DNA from: JANQEA01 sp964466035
Lineage (GTDB): Bacteria > Bipolaricaulota > Bipolaricaulia > UBA7950 > UBA9294
DNA length: 57,472 bases
Direction: 5' to 3'
Assembly (NCBI GenBank): GCA_964466035.1
Contig: CAYXLR010000012.1
Span: 1 to 57,472, forward strand
The translations under genes were made by a program, and so were the position numbers. The notes below the pieces were generated by a model. It saw only the letters and a list, made by a program, of their open reading frames with translations, did not search any database and was not told the origin of the DNA. Every line of letters begins with the position of its first letter. The first letter of the stretch is position 1. This document shows, piece after piece, positions 25,468 to 35,871 of the stretch.

Positions 25468-25767
25468 TTACCCTCCCATGATGTCGATCCGGTCGCCGGG
25501 GGCGAGGCGGACGATCGCCTTTCGCCACCGGGAGGTTCGACCATGGAGCTGACTGAGCCGCTCCCGTCGGGGCTTCCCTTTCCTGTTCGCGGTCCACACC
25601 TTCTCCACGCGGACCTTGAACAGCTCCTCGACCGCCTTCTTGATCTGGATCTTGTTCGCGCCGAGCGCCACCCGAAACGCGTACTTCCGGTCCTCCATCT
25701 GTTGCCAGGTGTCCTCGGTGAGGATCGGGGCGACCAGAACGTCCTCGGGATGCGCGTACCGCGTCAT
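25468..25767 (-). CDS. rplW: 50S ribosomal protein L23
   Basis: An exit-tunnel protein that docks trigger factor and SRP, 99 aa. The core YAFRVALGANKIQIKKAVEELF and VEKVWTANRKGKPRR are typical (ANKIQIKKAVEELF). The ATG overlaps the rplD stop by four bases. Confidence 0.96.
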   Translation of the reverse strand: MTRYAHPEDVLVAPILTEDTWQQMEDRKYAFRVALGANKIQIKKAVEELFKVRVEKVWTANRKGKPRRERLSQLHGRTSRWRKAIVRLAPGDRIDIMGG

Positions 25768-26399
25768 GTCCGGAACCTCTCCTCCAACTCCTCGACCGCC
25801 CCGACCGTCATCAGCAGGTGGTCGTGGCGGAGGACGTCATACACGTTGACCCCCCCGCAGGCGATGCACTTCACCCCGGGGAGGTTGGTGAACGACTTCT
25901 TGACCGGTCGACCGTACTCCGCCGATCCGACGACGACCAGCGTGCTCTCCGATAGGCCGAGACGCTCGAGCAACGCGACGGCGGCCTTCGTCTTCGGCTC
26001 TTCGAACCCGATCCGGTCGATCAGGGTCAGCCGCTCTTCCCGAGCGCGGTCGGACAGCGCGGAGAAGAGGGCCCCCTGCTTCATCTTCTTCGTCAGCTTC
26101 GTCCCGTAGGATCGCGGCTTCGGTCCGAACGTCGTGCCACCGCCGACCCACAGCGGCGATCGTCGGGACCCGGCACGCGCCCGACCGGTTCCCTTCTGGC
26201 GCCACGGCTTGCGTCCTCCGCCGGAGACCTCGCCGCGCGTCTTGGTCGAGTGCGTCCCCTGCCGGCGGTTGCCCCGCTGCATCCGCACGGCCCGATAGAG
26301 AAGGTCCGCGTTGACCGTTGCGCCGAACAAGCGTTCGTCGAGCGTCCGGGTCTGCGGTTCGGCTTCCCCGGCGAATTGGAACAGCCTCGCCTCAGCCAT
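25764..26399 (-). CDS. rplD: 50S ribosomal protein L4
   Basis: A tunnel-lining protein, in E. coli also the autogenous regulator of the S10 operon. It has 211 aa: QRGNRRQGTHSTKTRGEVSG, RKPWRQKGTGRARAGSRRSPLW and GPKPRSYGTKLTKKMK show the extended loop. It overlaps rplC by 8 bases. I see no E. coli-like S10 leader upstream of rpsJ. Confidence 0.97.
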   Translation of the reverse strand: MAEARLFQFAGEAEPQTRTLDERLFGATVNADLLYRAVRMQRGNRRQGTHSTKTRGEVSGGGRKPWRQKGTGRARAGSRRSPLWVGGGTTFGPKPRSYGTKLTKKMKQGALFSALSDRAREERLTLIDRIGFEEPKTKAAVALLERLGLSESTLVVVGSAEYGRPVKKSFTNLPGVKCIACGGVNVYDVLRHDHLLMTVGAVEELEERFRT

Positions 26400-27015
26400 G
26401 CCGCTTCCCCAATTCCAGAATCGTTCCGCGCGAGCCCGGGGTGGCCCCCTTCAGCACCAGCAGGTTCCGCTCGGGATCGACGCGAAGCACTTGCAGCCCC
26501 TTCACCGTCACCCGCCGGCCACCGGTCTGGCCGGGGAGCTTCTTCCCCTTCATGACGCGCCCCGGCTTGACGCACATTCCGACCGAGCCGGGACGGCGGT
26601 GGAAGTGCGATCCGTGCGACTTCGGCCCGCCGGCGAAGTCCCAGCGCTTGACGACACCCTGGAAGCCCAATCCCTTGGAGACTCCGGCGACGTCGATCTT
26701 CTCGCCTTCCTCGAAGATGTCGACGCCGATGACGTCGCCGACGTTGTACTCCTCCGGATGGTCGACCCGGACCTCGAACAGCCTCCGGTGAGGGGCGACG
26801 TCCGCCTTTCGGTAGTGGCCGAGCAGCGGCTTCGTCGCCTTCGACTCCTTCGTCGGTCCGTACCCGAGCTGAAGGGCGTTGTATCCGTCGGACTCCGTCG
26901 TCTTGATCTGCACGACCGTGCACGGCCGCGCTTCGACGACGGTCGCACCGACCGCGCGGTCTTCGACGAAAAGCTGGGTCATCCCGATCTTCCGCCCGAG
27001 GATTCCTTGTGCCAT
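26392..27015 (-). CDS. rplC: 50S ribosomal protein L3
   Basis: One of the first 23S-binding proteins, 207 aa. MAQGILGRKIGMTQLF opens it, and the long loop near the peptidyl transferase centre contains GGPKSHGSHFHRRPGSVGM and GQTGGRRVTVKGLQVL. It follows rpsJ after 32 bases with an ATG start and GGAGGG upstream. Confidence 0.97.
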   Translation of the reverse strand: MAQGILGRKIGMTQLFVEDRAVGATVVEARPCTVVQIKTTESDGYNALQLGYGPTKESKATKPLLGHYRKADVAPHRRLFEVRVDHPEEYNVGDVIGVDIFEEGEKIDVAGVSKGLGFQGVVKRWDFAGGPKSHGSHFHRRPGSVGMCVKPGRVMKGKKLPGQTGGRRVTVKGLQVLRVDPERNLLVLKGATPGSRGTILELGKRHG

Positions 27016-27047
27016 CGTCCGCTGCCCTCCGTTGTCCTCGTCGGTCC

Positions 27048-27356
27048 TCAGAGCTTGATTTCGATGTCGATCCCCGTGGGGAGCTCGATGTCCATCAGCG
27101 AGTTGATCGTCTCCGAGGTCGGCTCTTTGATGTCGAGCAACCGAATGTGGATCCGACGTTCGAAGTGCTCCATCGACCGCTTGTCGATGTGCGGAGATCG
27201 CAGCACGGTGTACACACGACGCTGGGTCGGCAACGGGATCGGCCCGGAGATCTTGGCGCGCGTCTCCGTCGCCGATTCGACGATCCTTCGGATCGAGCTT
27301 TCGACCAGCTCGTGATCGTATCCGCGCAGTTTGATGCGTATCTTCTCTCTCGCCAT
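27048..27356 (-). CDS. rpsJ: 30S ribosomal protein S10
   Basis: A head protein and NusE antitermination factor, 102 aa. IRIKLRGYDHELVESSIRRI and the end ELPTGIDIEIKL are typical; GPIPLPTQRRVYTVLRSPH is the tRNA-facing loop. It directly follows fusA (3 bases), with no tuf gene between them as is common elsewhere. Confidence 0.97.
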   Translation of the reverse strand: MAREKIRIKLRGYDHELVESSIRRIVESATETRAKISGPIPLPTQRRVYTVLRSPHIDKRSMEHFERRIHIRLLDIKEPTSETINSLMDIELPTGIDIEIKL

Positions 27357-27359
27357 GCT

Positions 27360-29435
<2,076 letters not shown>

Positions 29436-29484
29436 GGCGCCCTCACTTCGGCGTTCGGGGGGTCGACTCGGCGATAAGGAGACG

Positions 29485-29943
29485 CTACCAGCGGTAGTGC
29501 GCGAATGCCTTGTTCGCTTCGGCCATTCGATGGGCGTCGAGGCGCTTGTTGTAGGCCTTGCCCTCTTTCCGCGCGGCCTCGAGGATCTCCGCCGCCAGGG
29601 ATTCGGCCATCGTGTTCTCGCCCCGCTCGCGCGCGGCCCGAACGATCCAGCGCAGCGCGAGCGCGACCTGTCGGTCCGCCGGAACCTCGTAGGGGACCTG
29701 ATAGTTCGCGCCACCGACCCGTCGCGTTCGAACCTCGAGCCTCGGCGAGCAGTTCGCCACGGCCTCGTTGAACGTCTCGAGCGGTGCGGGCTCGCTCCGA
29801 TCGTCGACGATGTCCAGCGCGGAGTAAACGACGCGTTGCGCGATCGCCTTTTTCCCGTCCTGCATGACGTAGTTGATCAGCTTTGCCAGAAGCTTGCTGT
29901 TGTACTTCGTATCGGGGATGACGTCCCGCCCGGGTATCTTCAT
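29485..29943 (-). CDS. rpsG: 30S ribosomal protein S7
   Basis: Nucleates the 30S head and contacts E-site tRNA, 152 aa. It starts MKIPGRDVIPDTKYNSKLLA and has VRTRRVGGANYQVPYEV and the C-terminal KRLDAHRMAEANKAFAHYRW. The ATG at 29943 is 8 bases after the rpsL stop with GGAGAGG upstream. A short N-terminus (no PRRR-type start) is the only peculiarity. Confidence 0.97.
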   Translation of the reverse strand: MKIPGRDVIPDTKYNSKLLAKLINYVMQDGKKAIAQRVVYSALDIVDDRSEPAPLETFNEAVANCSPRLEVRTRRVGGANYQVPYEVPADRQVALALRWIVRAARERGENTMAESLAAEILEAARKEGKAYNKRLDAHRMAEANKAFAHYRW

Positions 29944-29951
29944 CGCCTCTC

Positions 29952-30323
29952 CTAGCTCCCCTTCTTCGCCCCGTACTTCGAGCGGCCCTGCTGTCGGCCT
30001 TCGACGCCTTCGGCGTCCAGGGTCCCTCGAACCACGTGATACCGCACGCCGGGCAGGTCCTTCACACGTCCCCCGCGGACCAACACCATCGAGTGCTCCT
30101 GCAGATTGTGACCCTCGCCCCCGATGTACGCCGTGACCTCTTTGCCGTTGCTGAGACGCACCCTGGCCACCTTTCGTAGGGCGGAGTTCGGCTTCTTCGG
30201 GGTCCGCGTGGTGACGCGCGTACAGACGCCGCGCCGCTGCGGGCAGGCGTCGAGCTGAGGAGCCTTCCTCTTCTTCGTCTTGGGCCTGCGCCCCTTGCGA
30301 ATCAACTGGTTTATCGTCGGCAT
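29952..30323 (-). CDS. rpsL: 30S ribosomal protein S12
   Basis: A decoding-centre protein, 123 aa. MPTINQLIRKGRRPKTKKRK, TTRTPKKPNSALRKVARVRL and LVRGGRVKDLPGVRYHVVRG are diagnostic. The lysines linked to streptomycin sensitivity (in PKKPNS and GRVKDLPG) are wild type. It has its own strong promoter in the gap after rpoC, and CAGGAGA before the ATG. Confidence 0.98.
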   Translation of the reverse strand: MPTINQLIRKGRRPKTKKRKAPQLDACPQRRGVCTRVTTRTPKKPNSALRKVARVRLSNGKEVTAYIGGEGHNLQEHSMVLVRGGRVKDLPGVRYHVVRGTLDAEGVEGRQQGRSKYGAKKGS

Positions 30324-30346
30324 TTTTCTCTCCTGAGTCGGGGCGG

Positions 30347-30375
30347 ATTATAGGTTCCGCCGAAGCGACGTTCAA
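30347..30375 (-). promoter_or_regulatory. Promoter of the rpsL-rpsG-fusA cluster
   Basis: On the minus strand TTGAAC (-35, 30370-30375) and a perfect TATAAT (-10, 30347-30352) are separated by 17 bp in the rpoC-rpsL gap. Transcription would start near 30340, leaving a ~17-base leader with CAGGAGA. The ribosomal genes can therefore be transcribed independently of rpoC. Confidence 0.75.
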
Positions 30376-30382
30376 CCGAGCT

Positions 30383-33300
30383 CTACTCGGTGTTCTCCTC
30401 ACCGACCGCGATCGGCTCTCCGTCCGGTTCGAGCGCCTCGTCGACGTCCTCTTCCGCCGTTTCGGGTCGTTCGTAGAAGTTGAAGCCGGTCCCGGACGGG
30501 ATCCTCTTGCCGACGATGATGCTCGGCTTCAGGCCGCTCAAGTCGTCGACCTCGCCCCGCAGGGCCGCCTCCGAGAGGACCTTCGTCGTCCGCTGGAACG
30601 ACGCCGCGGAAAGCCATCCCTTCGTCTGCAGCGCCGCCTTGGAGATTCTCAACAGCTCTCGTTCGCCGTCCGGTAGCCGTTTCTCGGCGATCGGCACCTC
30701 GACGATTTCGTCGTCTCGATGAACCCGGACGAGCTCGAGCCCCATCCTCTTCGCCCTGGCGATCGCTTCCTCGGTCAGCGGCGCCCCGGCCGTCGCGATG
30801 ATGTGGCCGCCGGCCGCGATGTCCTCCGCCAACTCGCTCCCGATCGCCTCGGTGCGCCCCCTCGCGGCCTCCTCGTTCCACTCGACGAGATCGCGGATCT
30901 CCTTGCGGAATTCCTCCAGCGTGACCAGGTCGCCGATCAGGAACCGCGAGTCCCCCCGATCGACGATCCGGACGTTGTTGAGAATCTGGCGGATGATCAC
31001 TTCCAGATGCTTGTCGTTGATGTCGACGCCCTGCTGCTTGTAGACCTTGTGGATCTCGTTCATCAGGTACTGCCGCGCCTTCTGCACCCCGGCCGCTTCG
31101 AGGAGCGTGTGCGGAGCGACGACGCCCTTGGTCAGCAGGTCCCCCTCCTCGACCTTGTCGCCAATGCGCACGGTGACCGCTTTGTCGATCTTCACGACGC
31201 TCTTCGGCTGAAGGTGGACGGTGGCGATCCCGCGCCGTTTTTCGATCGAATCGACCCGGACCAGCCCCTCGTGGGAGATGTCGAGCGCGACGAGCTGCTC
31301 GCCCGCCTTCACCGGATCCCCGTGTCGCTTAAGCGGCTTCAGATCGCTCGTCAGCGGGATCCGAAGCGCCAAGCCGTCCGGGTTGTAGACGACGATCCGA
31401 TCCGGCAAAACCTGCGCGACGCCCTCGCCCTCCGCCGCGATGAAGATCGGCTTCGATCGGGAGGTGATCTGATCCCCCTCCTGCACGATCGTTCCGGGTT
31501 CGACCATCAGGCGGGCCCCGTAGGGAATCTCGTGCTCGACGGCCGCTCCGTCTTCGTCGACCAGCTCGACCACCCTGTCCTTCTCCTCCGACAGGCGAAC
31601 CGTTCCGCGGCGATCGGCGGTGATCCCTTCGACGTTGAACCGCTCGGTCAGCGGGTCTCCCTCGGAGATCCGGTCCCCCGTTTCGACCTTCGGCCGCGCC
31701 ACCGGCGGAAGCGAATACGATCGATCGCCGTTCGCCACGTCGATGGCGAACAGCTCCTGCCCGCCCTTCGCCACGTCGACGAGGACGACCTCGCCGGTGC
31801 ACGGGCTCGCCGCGTCGATCAGTTCCTTCGCGTCGATCTCGTCTCCCTCTTCGGCCTTCACGAGGGCCGAGGGAATCCGCGCCGTCCGCAGGTCGCCGGT
31901 CACTTCGACTTGGTCCTCGCCGGTGGCGGTCGTCGTGATGTCCGTGACGTACCCATCGAGCGGTGACAGCCCGGCCTCGCCGCTCTTGATCGTCTTGCGG
32001 GCCTCGAACAGCTCCTCGGCCCGGGGGAGGCCCTGGGTGATGTCCTCTCCGGCGACGCCGCCGGTATGGAACGTCCGCATCGTCAGCTGCGTCCCCGGCT
32101 CACCGACCGACTGCGCGGCGATAACGCCGACGGCGGTGCCCATCTCGACCGGGAGGTGATTGCTCATGTCGTAGCCGTAGCACAGCTGGCAGATCCCGTT
32201 GGCCGTCTCGCAGGTCATCGCGGAGCGGATCACGATCCGCGGTCGGACCCGAACCGTCCTGATCCCCGCGCTCTTCATCGCCTCGATCTGGCGCGGCGTG
32301 ACCAGTTCGTCGGCCTTCATGATCACCCGCTGCGTCTTCGGATCCCGGACCTCCTCGACGGTCTTCGTCCCGATCGCCCGCTCCCGTTGCGCCGGGCTGC
32401 GAAGCGGCATCTTGCACTCGAGCCGCCCGACGTGCTCCGCGATCTCCGCCGTGATCCACTGATTCGCCTCGACGAGGATCTCGCCGGTGCCCGGATCGAC
32501 GACCGGCTGCGCGGTGACGCGCCCGTAGATGCGGTCCTCGATCGTCTCCATGATCTCGGTCCGGCTGAACCGCAACGGATCGATGTCGATCCCCTGCGTC
32601 GTCCCGCAATCGAGCTCCAGGATGACCGTGTCGGATGAGGCGTCGACGAGCCTCCGCGTGAGGTACCCCGAATCGGCCGTCTTGAGGGCCGTGTCGGCGG
32701 CCCCCTTCCGCCCTCCGTGGGTGGAGATGAAGTACTCCATCATGTCGAGCCCCTCGCGGAAGTTCGAGATCACCGGACGTTCGATGATGTCGCCCGAAGG
32801 GCCGGCCATCGGGCCGCGCATGCCGCACAGCTGCTTGACCTGATCCGGGCCGCCCCTCGCCCCGGAGGTGACGATCCCGTAGACGGGATTGAATCGGTGG
32901 CGCCGGAGGTTCTCCATCGTCGCGTCTTCGACGTCGTCGACGGTCCGCCTCCAGATCCGGATCACCGCGCTTCGACGCTCTTCCTCCGTCGAGAGGCCCA
33001 TCCGGTACATCGTCTCGATCCGCTGTACCGCCGCAAGCGACTCGCGGACGATCTCCCCCTTCTCGTCCGGGATCAGGCAATCGGGAAGCGCGATCGTCAG
33101 CCCGGCCTGGGTGGCGTAGCGGAAGCCGAGCTCCTTGAGCCGGTCGAGAACCTCGGACGCCCTCTCCCAGCCGAAACGATGGTAGCACTCCATCACGAGA
33201 CGCTTGATCGCTCGACGATCCATGACGATCCCGTAATCCCGGATCTCCTCGGGGAGGTTCAAGTTCAGCTCCGCACGCCCCAACGTCGTCTCGATCCGCT

Positions 33301-35371
33301 TCCCGTCGATCCGGATCACGATCGGGCTGTGGAGTTCGATGACGCCTTCCTCGAACGCCCTCCGGGCCTCGTCGATGTCGCGGAACGCCTTCCCGGCCCC
33401 CTTTCCGTCCTCGACTTCGAGCGTGAGGTAGTAGTACGCGTAGACGGGATCCTGCGTCGGGAGGCTGATCGGCTCTCCGTTCGACGGAGAGAGGATGTTC
33501 CGCGGTGCGGCCATCAGGCCGCGCGCCTCCGCGATCGCCTCCTCGGACAGCGGAAGGTGCACCGCCATCTGATCGCCGTCGAAGTCCGCGTTGTAAGGAG
33601 GGCAGACGAACGGGTGGATGTGAATCGCCTCTCCGTCGACCAGGACCGGCTCGAACGCCTGCATCGAAAGGCGGTGAAGCGTCGGAGCCCGATTGAGCAG
33701 AACCGGATGCTCCTTGATCAGGCGATCGAGGATGTCCCAGACCTCGGGCATCTCTCCCATCAACGCCCGGTTCTTGATCTCGTCGAAGTCGGAGAACGTC
33801 GTCGTCTCCAGATGATGCAGGATGAACGGCTTGAACAGCTCGAGCGCCATCTTCTTCGGCAGGCCGCATTGGTGAAGCTTCAACGTCGGATCGACGACGA
33901 TCACCGCCCGGCCGGAGTAGTCGACGCGACGGCCGAGCAGGTTGCGCCGCAGCCGGCCGTGCTTTCCGTGGATCCGCTCGGAAAGGGACTTCAGCGGCCG
34001 GTTGTCCCGGCCGCGGATCGGGCTCTCCTTCTTCTCGTTGTGGATCAGCGCGTCGACCGCTTCCTGCAGCATCCGCCGCTCGTTTCGAAGGATCACCTCC
34101 GGCGCGCCCATGTCGATCAGCTTCTTCAGCCGATTGTTCCGATTGATGATCCGGCGGTAGAGGTCGTTCAGGTCGGTCGTGGCGAACTTTCCGCCTTCGA
34201 GCTGGATCATCGGACGGAGCTGGGGAGGAAGCACGGGGATGACCTCGAGGATCATGTCCTGCGGGTTGTTTCCCGAGGCTCGCAGCTGATCGACGATCTC
34301 CAGACGGCGGATCAGCCGTCGCTGATTGCCGACCGCCGTCTCCCGGTGAAGCTGCTCCATCAGCGATCGGTGCAGCTCATCGAGATCGATCCCCTCCAGC
34401 AGCCCCTTGATCCCCGCGGCGCCCGTCTGGGCGATGAACCCGTCGGGGTAGATCCGATCGTAGGCCCGCATCTCCAAGAACGAGAGACGATCGCCGATCG
34501 CCAGAGGGACCTTCGGATCCCTGATCCGCGTCACCAGGAAGACGAGGCTGTCGAGGATCTCCTGATCGAGGATCACGCCCTCCACGGACGCGCCGTACCG
34601 ATCGACGAGCATCTCGAACGCGGTCTTCGAGCAGAGTTCATCGACGGGTCGCTCGACGATGACCGCTCCCGCCTCGATCTCGTCGCCGTCCTCGACCAGC
34701 TGCTCGACGTCGCCGAGCAGCGGGTACTCGACCGAACCGATCACCACCGAGACGACCTTCTCGCCGTTCGTCAGCAGGCGGTCCTCGATCGTCACGCGGC
34801 CGCCCTCCTCGGCGAGGACCCGAGGCGCGTCCTCCACGTAGTAGGCGGGCTCGACTTCGAACGCGAAGACCTTGGAAAGGACGTCGACTTCCGACGTATG
34901 AAGCGTCTCCCTCGGGCGGATCTCCTTGCAGTCCGAGGACGTGACGATGTACAGCGCCTGCTCGATCGGCTCCGTCTCGTAGTAGGCGATTCGCTGCAGC
35001 TCGCGCTTCTTCATCCCGAGAAGCCGGCTAAGCAGGCTCGAAACCCCCTTGAGGAACCAGAAATGAACGACCGGACTGGCGAGCTGAATGTGCCCCATGT
35101 TGACCCGTCGGACGGACGAGTCGGTCACCAGGACGTGGCACTTCTCACACGTGATCCCTTCGTATTTCTTCCCCTTGTACTTCCCGCACGCGCATTCGTA
35201 GTCGTTGTCAGGACCGAAGATCTCTTCCGCATACAGCCCCCCGCGTTCGGCGCGGTGCGTACGATAGTTGATCGTCTCGGATTCGGTGATTTCTCCGTGA
35301 GACCAATTCAGGATGACGGAAGGGGGAGCAAGCTGCAGCTTCACACGTTTGATGTCATCGCCCGAGATCAC
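30383..35371 (-). CDS. rpoC: RNA polymerase beta' subunit, large form
   Basis: The catalytic beta' subunit, 1662 aa against ~1400 in E. coli. The N-terminal zinc ribbon is ECACGKYKG...ITCEKC, and NADFDGDQMAVHLPLS (about residues 592-607) holds the catalytic Mg-binding aspartates. The second zinc site is TCETANGICQLCYGYDM near 1055. The extra length is in two places. One is a beta-rich domain after the zinc ribbon (about residues 140-330), like the non-conserved domain of Thermus/Thermotoga beta'. The other is a ~280-residue insertion between LPRAEELFEARKT and KVYKQQGVDI. It starts at GTG 35371 with GAGGTGA upstream. rpoB is not adjacent. Confidence 0.96.
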   Translation of the reverse strand: MISGDDIKRVKLQLAPPSVILNWSHGEITESETINYRTHRAERGGLYAEEIFGPDNDYECACGKYKGKKYEGITCEKCHVLVTDSSVRRVNMGHIQLASPVVHFWFLKGVSSLLSRLLGMKKRELQRIAYYETEPIEQALYIVTSSDCKEIRPRETLHTSEVDVLSKVFAFEVEPAYYVEDAPRVLAEEGGRVTIEDRLLTNGEKVVSVVIGSVEYPLLGDVEQLVEDGDEIEAGAVIVERPVDELCSKTAFEMLVDRYGASVEGVILDQEILDSLVFLVTRIRDPKVPLAIGDRLSFLEMRAYDRIYPDGFIAQTGAAGIKGLLEGIDLDELHRSLMEQLHRETAVGNQRRLIRRLEIVDQLRASGNNPQDMILEVIPVLPPQLRPMIQLEGGKFATTDLNDLYRRIINRNNRLKKLIDMGAPEVILRNERRMLQEAVDALIHNEKKESPIRGRDNRPLKSLSERIHGKHGRLRRNLLGRRVDYSGRAVIVVDPTLKLHQCGLPKKMALELFKPFILHHLETTTFSDFDEIKNRALMGEMPEVWDILDRLIKEHPVLLNRAPTLHRLSMQAFEPVLVDGEAIHIHPFVCPPYNADFDGDQMAVHLPLSEEAIAEARGLMAAPRNILSPSNGEPISLPTQDPVYAYYYLTLEVEDGKGAGKAFRDIDEARRAFEEGVIELHSPIVIRIDGKRIETTLGRAELNLNLPEEIRDYGIVMDRRAIKRLVMECYHRFGWERASEVLDRLKELGFRYATQAGLTIALPDCLIPDEKGEIVRESLAAVQRIETMYRMGLSTEEERRSAVIRIWRRTVDDVEDATMENLRRHRFNPVYGIVTSGARGGPDQVKQLCGMRGPMAGPSGDIIERPVISNFREGLDMMEYFISTHGGRKGAADTALKTADSGYLTRRLVDASSDTVILELDCGTTQGIDIDPLRFSRTEIMETIEDRIYGRVTAQPVVDPGTGEILVEANQWITAEIAEHVGRLECKMPLRSPAQRERAIGTKTVEEVRDPKTQRVIMKADELVTPRQIEAMKSAGIRTVRVRPRIVIRSAMTCETANGICQLCYGYDMSNHLPVEMGTAVGVIAAQSVGEPGTQLTMRTFHTGGVAGEDITQGLPRAEELFEARKTIKSGEAGLSPLDGYVTDITTTATGEDQVEVTGDLRTARIPSALVKAEEGDEIDAKELIDAASPCTGEVVLVDVAKGGQELFAIDVANGDRSYSLPPVARPKVETGDRISEGDPLTERFNVEGITADRRGTVRLSEEKDRVVELVDEDGAAVEHEIPYGARLMVEPGTIVQEGDQITSRSKPIFIAAEGEGVAQVLPDRIVVYNPDGLALRIPLTSDLKPLKRHGDPVKAGEQLVALDISHEGLVRVDSIEKRRGIATVHLQPKSVVKIDKAVTVRIGDKVEEGDLLTKGVVAPHTLLEAAGVQKARQYLMNEIHKVYKQQGVDINDKHLEVIIRQILNNVRIVDRGDSRFLIGDLVTLEEFRKEIRDLVEWNEEAARGRTEAIGSELAEDIAAGGHIIATAGAPLTEEAIARAKRMGLELVRVHRDDEIVEVPIAEKRLPDGERELLRISKAALQTKGWLSAASFQRTTKVLSEAALRGEVDDLSGLKPSIIVGKRIPSGTGFNFYERPETAEEDVDEALEPDGEPIAVGEENTE

Positions 35372-35565
35372 TCATCTCACCTCATTCGATGCAACGATTC
35401 CGATTCACCAGTCTGGTCGGGACACGGGGACTCGGTCCTCAACGCAGTGGCACCGTGGGGGCAACAGAGGGCGACTACGCCTCGCCCGGGAACTCGGCCT
35501 TCGACGCCGCGACCGTCGTCTCGCTCTTCGCGCTCCTTGCTTTCCTCTCGCTCTCCCTGCTCCGA
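35372..35565. other. 194-base gap between fmdB-like gene and rpoC, no gene seen
   Basis: This gap within the minus-strand transcript contains no recognisable gene, no rpoB fragment and no clear hairpin terminator. It is purine-rich on the minus strand just after the fmdB-like stop. An RNA leader element for rpoC cannot be excluded, but I see no known class. Confidence 0.4.
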
Positions 35566-35742
35566 TTAGTCGGTCGAGTAATAGCCGCTCCCTTTGTAGA
35601 TCACTCCGATGCGAGGAAGAAGACGAACCGCGTCCTTTCCACCACAGCTCGGGCAGCGGACCTGCGGCGACGTTCCGTTCCGGTGCAGGACCCTGAACGT
35701 TTCCCCACAACAGCCGCGGCATTCGTAACGATAAAAAGGCAT
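35566..35742 (-). CDS. FmdB-family zinc ribbon protein
   Basis: A 58-aa zinc ribbon: MPFYRYECRGCCGETFRVL with a CxxC, then CPSCGG as the second pair, and the family end YKGSGYYSTD. FmdB/DUF2280-like zinc ribbons are small proteins first noted as regulators of formamidase/amidase genes; their biochemical role is mostly unknown. It starts at ATG 35742, with AAAGGGG upstream lying inside a hairpin. It has its own promoter and precedes rpoC on the same strand, in the place where rpoB is usual. Confidence 0.85.
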   Translation of the reverse strand: MPFYRYECRGCCGETFRVLHRNGTSPQVRCPSCGGKDAVRLLPRIGVIYKGSGYYSTD

Positions 35743-35745
35743 AGA

Positions 35746-35771
35746 AAACCCCTTTCCCTCGCTCGGGGTTT
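35746..35771 (-). promoter_or_regulatory. Hairpin covering the fmdB-like ribosome-binding site
   Basis: In the predicted mRNA, AAACCCC and GGGGTTT form a perfect 7-bp stem around a 12-base loop ending 4 bases before the ATG. The AAAGGGG that would act as Shine-Dalgarno is in the 3' arm, so folding would block initiation. This could be a translational control point, or simply chance. Confidence 0.4.
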
Positions 35772-35843
35772 CACGCATATTCTATCCGTTTCCTGGTCCG
35801 CGGTCCGTTTCGATCTCCGCGCTCCAGCACCTGCTAACGCAAG

Positions 35844-35871
35844 AGTATAGCGACCGCCGGGACGATTTCAA
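35844..35871 (-). promoter_or_regulatory. Promoter of the fmdB-like gene and rpoC
   Basis: TTGAAA (-35, 35866-35871) and TATACT (-10, 35844-35849) are separated by 16 bp on the minus strand. The -35 overlaps the stop codon of the upstream PP-loop gene. The leader would be about 95 bases and includes the hairpin over the ribosome site. Confidence 0.6.

Noticed and set aside
35372..35565. A remnant of rpoB upstream of rpoC
   Set aside because: None of the three minus-strand frames resembles the beta subunit C-terminus or any other known protein.
32717..35569. A 950-codon open frame on the plus strand opposite rpoC
   Set aside because: It is an antisense shadow. Codon composition of GC-rich rpoC leaves the opposite strand open; the translation is low-complexity, rich in Arg, Asp and Leu, with no family resemblance.
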